From assembly GCF_000763315.1 (NCBI RefSeq), contig NZ_JPST01000035.1, positions 62,001-126,000 on the forward strand: DNA of 64,000 nucleotides, read 5' to 3'. Shown piece by piece: positions 58,331 to 64,000 of this stretch (the first letter of the stretch is position 1; every line of letters begins with the position of its first letter). The notes beneath the pieces are model-generated. The model had not been told where the DNA came from. It worked only from the letters and a program-made list of their open reading frames with translations, and did no database searches. This DNA comes from Thermoactinomyces daqus. Lineage in GTDB: Bacteria; Bacillota; Bacilli; Thermoactinomycetales; Thermoactinomycetaceae. Both the position numbers and the translations under genes were made by a program.

Positions 58331-60796
58331 TCAGTTGGCAACGATGTTCACCAATTTGCCCGGCACGACAATCACTTTTCGCACGGTTTTTCCATCAATC
58401 CAGCCTTGAATCCGGTCGGTGGACAGCGCCTGTTTTTCCACTTCCTTGCGGGAAGCATTCGCGGAAACGACGAGTTTGTCCCTTACCTTGCCGTTGATTT
58501 GGACGGCGATCTCGATCTCGTCCAATACGAGGGCGCTCTCGTCATATTTCGGCCAAGACGCGAGATGAACACTTCCCTTCCGCCCGGTCATCTGCCACAT
58601 CTCCTCGGCAATATGGGGGACGAACGGGGCCAAAAGCAGCACCAATGTTTCCAGCGCTTCTTTGTAAATGGCACGATCTGCCGTATCAGGGTAGCTGTAC
58701 AGGGAGTTGACCAATTCCATGATACTGCTGATCGCCGTGTTAAAGTGACTGCGTTCGCCGATTTCGCCTGTCACTTTTTTGATCGTCTTATGAAGCACGC
58801 GGCGCAACTCTTTGCCCTCGGCGTCAAGCGATGCGGAAGGGGTGAATTCTTGCTTGAACAGCTCTTCATTCTGGACGATCAGGCGCCAAACCCGATTCAG
58901 GAAGCGATGGCTTCCCTCCACTCCTGTATCGCTCCACTCCAGGTCACGATCCGGCGGAGCTGCAAACAGGATAAACAGGCGGGCCGTATCCGCGCCGAAC
59001 CGGTCGATGATCTCCAGCGGGCTGACCACATTCCCTTTGGACTTGGACATCTTGAATCCGTCTTTTAAAACCATCCCCTGGGTGAGCAAGCTCTTAAACG
59101 GCTCATCCACCTGAACCATGCCGGCATCGTACAGAACTTTGGTCACAAATCGGGAATAGAGCAGATGAAGTACCGCATGCTCGATCCCGCCGATATATTC
59201 ATCGACTGGGAGCCATTTGTTTACTTCTTCCGGACTGAACGGAACCGTTTCATTATGTGCGTCGGTGTAGCGGAAATAATACCAGGAAGAGTCGACGAAC
59301 GTATCCATGGTGTCCGTTTCCCGACGCGCCTGTTTGCCGCAGGAAGGGCACTTGGCATGGACAAAAGTTTCCGATGTAGTCAGCGGATTGCGCTTGCCGT
59401 CAAACACTACATCTTCCGGCAACACCACCGGCAAATCTTCTTTCGGAACCGGCTGCACGCCGCAATCATCACAATAAATCACGGGAATCGGGGTGCCCCA
59501 GTAACGCTGGCGGGAGATGAGCCAGTCACGCAAGCGGTAATTGACGGTGGAACCGCCCAATCCCTGCTCTTGCAGTTTGTCGGCAATCGCCTTGATCGCC
59601 GCACGATTGTCCAATCCGTCAAACGGCCCGGAGGAAATGAGGATGCCGTCTTCGGTATAAGCTTCCGCCAGCGGTTCGGCAGGCGCATCGCCGTCTTGGG
59701 GCCAGATGACTTGCTTGATCTCCAGCCCGTATTTGCGGGCAAACTGGAAATCGCGCTCATCGTGTGCGGGAACCCCCATCACCGCACCGGTACCGTAATC
59801 CATAAGCACATAATTGGCGATCCAAATCGGGACCAATTCCCCAGTAAGCGGGTGTTTGGCAAACGCGCCGGTCGGATAACCGACTTTTTCCGCATCCGTG
59901 GAAGTACGCTCAATCTCCGACTGTTTTTTCATCTCCTCAATGAACCGGAGAATCGGCTCTTCCTCTTTTTTCCCTTTGATCAGGCGCGGAACCAACGGAT
60001 GCTCCGGTGCAAGGACCAGGTAGGTCACTCCGTAAAGCGTATCGGGACGGGTGGTGAAAACGGTCACCTTCTCATCGCCGCATTCAGGAACGGAAAACGT
60101 GACATGGGCACCTTCACTTTTCCCGATCCAGTTGCGCTGCATCGCTTTCACCTTTTCCGGCCAATCCGGCAGGCGATCCAGACCTTCGAGCAACCGTTCC
60201 GCATAATCGGTGATCCGCAAGAACCACTGCTCCAGCTCTTTTTTGGTCACTTCCGAATCACAGCGCCAGCATCTGCCGTCTTCCACCTGCTCGTTGGCCA
60301 AAACCGTATTGCAGGAAGGGCACCAGTTCACCGATGCTTTTTTGCGGTAAGCCAGCCCCCGTTCATAAAAGAGCAGGAACAGCCACTGGTTGAATTTATA
60401 ATAATCGGGCAGGCAGGTGCCCACATAGCGGTCCCAGTCGTATGAAACACCGAGCAATGCTTGTTCTCTGCGAATCCGCTCCATATTGTTCAACGTCCAT
60501 TCGCGCGGATTGACACCGCGGTTGATGGCCGCGTTTTCCGCCGGCAGACCGAAGGCGTCGGCTCCCATCGGATGAAGAACGCGGTAACCGTTCATGCGGC
60601 GGAAACGGGCCACCACATCACCGATGGAATAAACACGCATATGCCCCATGTGCAATCCTTCTCCGGAAGGATAGGGAAATTGTTCCAGGGCATAATATTT
60701 CGGCTTGGACGGATCTTCATCCGTTTTATATAAATCGGTATCTTGCCAAACCTTTTGCCATTTGGCTTCAATCTCTTTCGGGCTGTACTCTTTCAT
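58331..60796 (-). CDS. leuS: Leucyl-tRNA synthetase
   Basis: 821 residues. Class I synthetase: HIGH-like [16 protein letters not shown], zinc-like [23 protein letters not shown]1 editing domain ([21 protein letters not shown], read in parts; [13 protein letters not shown]), and KMSKS in [17 protein letters not shown]. Charges tRNA-Leu and edits mischarged products. ATG at 60796 with GGAGGAGAACGAAC upstream. Preceded by a Leu T-box. Confidence 0.98.
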   Translation of the reverse strand: MKEYSPKEIEAKWQKVWQDTDLYKTDEDPSKPKYYALEQFPYPSGEGLHMGHMRVYSIGDVVARFRRMNGYRVLHPMGADAFGLPAENAAINRGVNPREWTLNNMERIRREQALLGVSYDWDRYVGTCLPDYYKFNQWLFLLFYERGLAYRKKASVNWCPSCNTVLANEQVEDGRCWRCDSEVTKKELEQWFLRITDYAERLLEGLDRLPDWPEKVKAMQRNWIGKSEGAHVTFSVPECGDEKVTVFTTRPDTLYGVTYLVLAPEHPLVPRLIKGKKEEEPILRFIEEMKKQSEIERTSTDAEKVGYPTGAFAKHPLTGELVPIWIANYVLMDYGTGAVMGVPAHDERDFQFARKYGLEIKQVIWPQDGDAPAEPLAEAYTEDGILISSGPFDGLDNRAAIKAIADKLQEQGLGGSTVNYRLRDWLISRQRYWGTPIPVIYCDDCGVQPVPKEDLPVVLPEDVVFDGKRNPLTTSETFVHAKCPSCGKQARRETDTMDTFVDSSWYYFRYTDAHNETVPFSPEEVNKWLPVDEYIGGIEHAVLHLLYSRFVTKVLYDAGMVQVDEPFKSLLTQGMVLKDGFKMSKSKGNVVSPLEIIDRFGADTARLFILFAAPPDRDLEWSDTGVEGSHRFLNRVWRLIVQNEELFKQEFTPSASLDAEGKELRRVLHKTIKKVTGEIGERSHFNTAISSIMELVNSLYSYPDTADRAIYKEALETLVLLLAPFVPHIAEEMWQMTGRKGSVHLASWPKYDESALVLDEIEIAVQINGKVRDKLVVSANASRKEVEKQALSTDRIQGWIDGKTVRKVIVVPGKLVNIVAN

Positions 60797-60849
60797 GTTC
60801 GTTCTCCTCCACAGTAAACTTCAAATATCCCTTTTTTCGCCAATGAAAA

Positions 60850-61130
60850 GTGAAAACCTCCCACCCCCAGCTTCCGTGCTAGGGACGAGAGGTTGACTGA
60901 CAATTCCCGCGGTACCACCCTGCTTAGTGCATGTCGGATGACTGCACTCACTCAAATCCGGTAACGGAGATGAACCGCCAAAGAGTAGTGAGGAAATCCC
61001 CTTTCCCCTTTGGAGCGATGAGGCGAGTTCACCTGTGGCCCAGATTGACTCTCACCAACCGTCAACTCTCTGCGCTGGGCTTTACAGATTACTGCTCCCC
61101 ATCCTTGCTTCGCTCAAATAGTTTATTAAC
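60850..61130 (-). promoter_or_regulatory. T-box leader of leuS
   Basis: Minus-strand T-box core CAGGGTGGTACCGCGGGAAT (about 60922-60903) followed by terminator CCTCTCGTCCC ... GGGTGGGAGG-TTTTC (about 60893-60851). Stem I contains GTTGGTGAGAG and a candidate specifier CTC (Leu) at 61027-61025 in the context GTGAACTCGCC. Expected antitermination when tRNA-Leu is uncharged. Confidence 0.93.
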
Positions 61131-61160
61131 ATTATATGAACAAGGTTAAAGCAGTGTCAA
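61131..61160 (-). promoter_or_regulatory. SigA promoter of the leuS T-box transcript
   Basis: Minus-strand perfect -35 TTGACA (61160-61155), 18-base spacer, perfect -10 TATAAT (61136-61131). Confidence 0.9.
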
Positions 61161-61227
61161 CGCTTTTTTAATCATTATCAACAAAAATATATTTTTATAT
61201 TAACCCTTTTTTATGGAGAATATTCTT

Positions 61228-61569
61228 TTATTGTACTTTTAACTGTCTGGCATCGCCCCAGAGGCGTTCCAAATCATAAAACTCGCGTTCATCTTTGTGG
61301 AAAACATGGACAACCACATCACCGAGGTCAATCAGAACCCAGCGCGCATCTTGAAATCCTTCAATCCCTTTCAGGATGAGGTCGGATTCCAGCACTTTAT
61401 CCTTGATTCCATTGACGATGGCTTGCACTTGTGTTTGCGAATTTCCATGGCAGATCACAAAGTAATCAGCAAACACGGACAGGCCGCGAATATCCAGGAT
61501 GATGATATCTTGCGCTTTTTTCTCCTCGGCAGCGGTGGCCGCCAACTGAGCGATTTCCACTACGTTCAA
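61228..61569 (-). CDS. rsfS: Ribosomal silencing factor RsfS
   Basis: 113 residues (NVVEIAQLAATAAEEKKAQD, ILDIRGLSVFADYFVICHGN, DARWVLIDLGDVVVHVFHKD). Binds uL14 and blocks subunit joining when nutrients are scarce (YqeL/Iojap family). TTG at 61569 is preferred, with GGGAGG 7 bases upstream; the upstream in-frame extension overlaps yqeK. Last gene of the yqeH-aroE-nadD-yqeK-rsfS unit. Confidence 0.95.
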   Translation of the reverse strand: MNVVEIAQLAATAAEEKKAQDIIILDIRGLSVFADYFVICHGNSQTQVQAIVNGIKDKVLESDLILKGIEGFQDARWVLIDLGDVVVHVFHKDEREFYDLERLWGDARQLKVQ

Positions 61570-61582
61570 AAAGATTCCTCCC

Positions 61583-62155
61583 TTATCGCTTTTGAGCTGT
61601 TTGCTCCAACATGTGATTGCGCGCATGCAGGGTGAGAGGATACACTTTCTGCCCGCGCTCAATCAAAAAGACAATCGTCTTGTCAAGTGCCGCCAGCACG
61701 GCACGATCCAAATCGGATTCCGCCGTTTTCCGCACTTCCTCCACCCCGGGAAAACGGCGTCCTGGTTCGATGTAATCGGCCAAAAAGACGATTTTCTCAA
61801 GAAGTGACATCTGCGGACGTCCCGATGTGTGGTAGCGGATTGCGTTCAGGATGTCTTCATCTTGGATCCCGAAACGAACCTCTGCCACTTCGGCACCGAC
61901 CGGCGCGTGCCACAGTTCTTTGTTAAACTGAAGCAGGTCTTCCGGAAGACCCCTGTCCATAATCCAACGCACCAGTTGCTCGTCCGGCCAGAATTTGCAG
62001 TAATCATGCAAAATCGCCGCCACTTCCGCTTTCTGTTCATCTGCTCCAAACCGTCTGGCCAACCGGATTGACGTCTCGGCAACACGAAGCGTATGTTCCC
62101 ATCTGTGCTGGGGAAGCTGTTCTTTTGTAGCTTGTAATAAAAGATCAAGTTCCAT
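61583..62155 (-). CDS. yqeK: HD-domain hydrolase YqeK (symmetrical Ap4A hydrolase family)
   Basis: 190 residues. HD-domain motifs RWEHTLRVAETSIRLARRFG, AAILHDYCKFWP and LWHAPVGAEVAEVRF, with ADYIEPGRRFPGVEEVRK. YqeK-family proteins hydrolyse diadenosine tetraphosphate to ADP. Start ATG (MELDLLL) overlaps the nadD end by 11 bases. Downstream is rsfS. Confidence 0.94.
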   Translation of the reverse strand: MELDLLLQATKEQLPQHRWEHTLRVAETSIRLARRFGADEQKAEVAAILHDYCKFWPDEQLVRWIMDRGLPEDLLQFNKELWHAPVGAEVAEVRFGIQDEDILNAIRYHTSGRPQMSLLEKIVFLADYIEPGRRFPGVEEVRKTAESDLDRAVLAALDKTIVFLIERGQKVYPLTLHARNHMLEQTAQKR

Positions 62156-62735
62156 ACAGACGATGCTCCTTTATATACTGGTAAACAGGGTCGGGAACGA
62201 GATAGCGCAAAGATTTGCCGCACTTGGCCCGCTGCCGGACGGCGGTCGAAGAAATCGAAGTTTCAATGGCCCCGGGGATCCACTGCAGGCGGTCAGTCAC
62301 AAAATCGGGCAATCCCTCCGCCCGAACACCGGGCCGCCCCAATCCAATCACTTGGACCAGTTGAAGGATTTTCTTTATTTTATACCAATGAGGAAGATCT
62401 TTCACCGTATCAGCCCCCACCAGCAGAAAAAAATCATGTTCGGGCGTCGATTCCTTTAATATCTGAATGGTATCAACGGTATAGGAAGGACCTTCCCTTT
62501 TTAATTCCATCTCATTCACCAGAAATCGGGGATTGCCTTCGACTGCCAATCTGACCATTTGCAGCCGGTGTTGGGCCGGAGTGATTTCATTTTCCTGCTT
62601 ATGCGGCGGTTCCCCGGCCGGAATAAACCAGACTTGTTCCAGAGATGCCGTTTCCATTGCCTGCTGGGCAAGCAACAGGTGCCCCATGTGGATGGGATCA
62701 AAGGTGCCGCCAAAAATGCCTACCCTCATGTCCAA
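62145..62735 (-). CDS. nadD: Nicotinate-nucleotide adenylyltransferase
   Basis: 196 residues. NAD biosynthesis; nucleotidyl-transferase motif VGIFGGTFDPIHMGHLLLA and the C-terminal SISSTAVRQRAKCGKSLRYL. Start is TTG at 62735 (one base after the aroE stop) or ATG at 62729; the RBS is weak, so coupling with aroE is likely. In B. subtilis yhbY (yqeI) sits between aroE and nadD; it is missing here. Confidence 0.95.
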   Translation of the reverse strand: MDMRVGIFGGTFDPIHMGHLLLAQQAMETASLEQVWFIPAGEPPHKQENEITPAQHRLQMVRLAVEGNPRFLVNEMELKREGPSYTVDTIQILKESTPEHDFFLLVGADTVKDLPHWYKIKKILQLVQVIGLGRPGVRAEGLPDFVTDRLQWIPGAIETSISSTAVRQRAKCGKSLRYLVPDPVYQYIKEHRLYGT

Positions 62736-62736
62736 T

Positions 62737-63612
62737 TCACTCTTTCTTTACCTTTGTTCCTGTTAATGACGCTTCCAAAACCTCTTTCATCAGGGAAACC
62801 GGCGCTTTTTTCTGCAACCACATTTCCAAAGCGAGCGCCGCCTGATGAACCAGCATGCCCAATCCAGTATGGATGCGCGCTCCTTTTTCCTTCGCTTGTC
62901 GCAACAAAAGCGTTTCTTTTGGATGATAGACCAGATCGCTGACAATTTGCCCCTGCCGGAGCCAGTCGCAAGGAACCGGGCTTTCTTCCGTATGGGGATG
63001 CATTCCGACCGAAGTGGTATTGACCACCAGCTGTGCTTTCTCCACTTCTGCCCGGCTATCTGCCAGCAGGACGGCTTCGGTTTTGGTCCACTGCGACAAA
63101 TGGGCCGCCAGCGCCTCCGCTTTGTCCAGGGTGCGATTGGCAACGGTGATTTTCGGCACACCTGCTGTCGCCAGTATATAACCGACCGCCCGCGCAGCTC
63201 CTCCCGCCCCCAGAATCACAGCCGACAGTTCAGAAAAAGCGGGATTCCACTCCTCGATGAGCGAACGCAAATAACCGGGACCGTCGGTATTGGTGCCGAT
63301 CCACTTTCCTTCTCGCCGCACGACCGTATTGACGGCTCCGATCTCGGCAGCGGTCTGATCCAAATCATCCAGCAAATCCATGATCGCCACCTTGTGCGGT
63401 ATCGTTACATTAAATCCGATCAAATCCTGTGCTTTTAACCGGTTTACCGCTTCTTCCAGCTCGGCCGGGGCAACCCGGAAAGCCTGGTATACATAAGGCA
63501 ATCCGAGCTGCTCAAACGCCGCGTTCATCATCTCCGGCGACTTGGAATGGGCGACCGGGTCCCCGATCAACCCCATTGCCACAATCCGGCCAGCCTTTTT
63601 TTGTTTTTGCAT
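62737..63612 (-). CDS. aroE: Shikimate dehydrogenase (NADP+)
   Basis: 291 residues. Shikimate pathway reductase: GLIGDPVAHSKSPEMMNAAF (substrate SxS), GFNVTIPHKVAIMDLLDD (catalytic Lys), GTNTDGPGYLRSL (Asp), ILGAGGAARAVGYILA and VANRTLDKAEAL (NADP site), and LVHQAALALEMW. ATG at 63612 with GGGAGGGG 8 bases upstream; the longer in-frame upstream extension overlaps the end of yqeH and is rejected. Downstream of yqeH. Confidence 0.96.
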   Translation of the reverse strand: MQKQKKAGRIVAMGLIGDPVAHSKSPEMMNAAFEQLGLPYVYQAFRVAPAELEEAVNRLKAQDLIGFNVTIPHKVAIMDLLDDLDQTAAEIGAVNTVVRREGKWIGTNTDGPGYLRSLIEEWNPAFSELSAVILGAGGAARAVGYILATAGVPKITVANRTLDKAEALAAHLSQWTKTEAVLLADSRAEVEKAQLVVNTTSVGMHPHTEESPVPCDWLRQGQIVSDLVYHPKETLLLRQAKEKGARIHTGLGMLVHQAALALEMWLQKKAPVSLMKEVLEASLTGTKVKKE

Positions 63613-63627
63613 CCCTTTCCCCTCCCT

Positions 63628-63655
63628 AATAAAAGAGCGCCCCATTGACGGGCGC
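63628..63655 (-). terminator. Possible terminator between yqeH and aroE
   Basis: Minus-strand stem GCGCCC/GGGCGC (63650-63655 with 63637-63642), 7-base loop, then TCTTTTATT. It sits just before aroE, so it may reduce rather than stop read-through. Confidence 0.6.
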
Positions 63656-63659
63656 AATG

Positions 63660-64000
63660 CTAAATGATAGCCGCTCGTGTACTCACCTGAATCCCTTCCG
63701 GCACCCAGAGTTCCACCCGCGCTTTTTCTTTTCCGCACGCCACCCATCCCAATCCGGCGATCACAATATCTTCTTTCTCCTTCCCGGACAGGGTGATCAC
63801 ATGTTTGGTCAGCGGCGGAATCGCAGCCGGGTCTTTTGGCGGAGCGAGCAGTTCCCCCCTGTGTTTTTGCCAAATTTCATCCGCTTGCGCCAGTTTAGTC
63901 CGGTGCACATACAGGCGGTTTGACATATAAGTGACAAACGGCTGCCTTGTCCCCTGCACATAATCCAACCGGGCCAGTCCGCCGAAGAACAGGGTCTGCC
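63660..64000 (-). CDS. yqeH: Ribosome biogenesis GTPase YqeH (C-terminal part)
   Basis: The frame is open to the window edge; 113 residues of the C-terminus are visible, starting QTLFFGGLARLDYVQG, with TYMSNRLYVHRTKLAQADEI, TLSGKEKEDIVIAGLGWVAC and a final VELWVPEGIQVSTRAAII. This matches the C-terminal domain of YqeH, a circularly permuted GTPase in 30S assembly. The GTPase and zinc-finger domains lie outside the window. Confidence 0.92.
   Translation of the reverse strand, partial: QTLFFGGLARLDYVQGTRQPFVTYMSNRLYVHRTKLAQADEIWQKHRGELLAPPKDPAAIPPLTKHVITLSGKEKEDIVIAGLGWVACGKEKARVELWVPEGIQVSTRAAII

Noticed and set aside
59165-60445. Long plus-strand open frame opposite leuS
   Set aside because: Antisense shadow of a full-length leuS with all class I motifs.

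Overview
The window looks like a chromosomal segment of an endospore-forming, low-to-moderate GC Firmicute (Bacillales), probably a thermophile. Gene content and order follow the yqe-yqf part of the Bacillus subtilis chromosome, read in reverse: yqeH-aroE-nadD-yqeK-rsfS-leuS-comEA-comEC-holA-rpsT-gpr-spoIIP-yqxA-lepA-hemW-hrcA-grpE-dnaK-dnaJ-prmA-rsmE-mtaB-rpsU-yqeY-nfeD-floA-yqfC-yqfD-phoH-pgpH-ybeY-dgkA-cdd-era-yqzL-recO-glyQS-ccpN-ppsR. Sporulation genes (spoIIP, gpr, an alpha/beta SASP, yqfC, yqfD), three T-box leaders and a SAM-I riboswitch support this placement. No rRNA, tRNA, insertion sequence, prophage or CRISPR array was seen.

Layout. 1-3.4 kb: ppdK (cut by the window edge), its regulator ppsR and ccpN, a pyruvate/PEP control unit. 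3.7-6.2 kb: accessory genes, namely a small protein overlapping an FMN glutamate-synthase-like enzyme, and an orphan Imm26-like protein. 6.4-17.7 kb: glyQS with its T-box, recO, yqzL, era, cdd, dgkA, ybeY, pgpH, phoH, yqfD. 17.7-21.4 kb: yqfC, SASP, a 60-residue unknown, floA/nfeD, yqeY/rpsU. 21.4-24.4 kb: HIT protein, a Na/Pi symporter, deoC, NUDIX. 24.6-34.2 kb: the HrcA/CIRCE heat-shock operon and the translation-modification genes prmA, rsmE, mtaB. 34.2-41.0 kb: hemW, lepA, sporulation genes, rpsT. 41-46.5 kb: a mixed region with a fatty-acid hydroxylase, trpS, a CcdC-like protein, a DUF523 protein and a FAD oxidoreductase. 46.6-53.5 kb: holA, an ECF sigma/anti-sigma pair, comEC, dnaI, dcd. 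53.5-58.2 kb: metC-metI under a SAM riboswitch, rocD, comEA. 58.3-64 kb: leuS and the rsfS-yqeK-nadD-aroE-yqeH cluster.

The most striking feature is an archaeal-type (Group III/thermosome-like) chaperonin between hrcA and grpE, downstream of a perfect CIRCE element, so it should be co-regulated with DnaK/DnaJ/GrpE. Archaeal-like chaperonins in the hsp70 operon of some thermophilic Firmicutes have been described before, so this is rare rather than wholly new.

Other points of interest are: a ccpN with no ATG/GTG/TTG start available; a long rpsU leader with two mutually exclusive hairpins; a DgkA fused to what looks like a catalytically dead PAP2 domain; and four single-base frameshifts in conserved genes (two in prmA, one each in comEC and the fatty-acid hydroxylase). 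At least two of the frameshifts lie in G runs, so sequencing error must be considered first.
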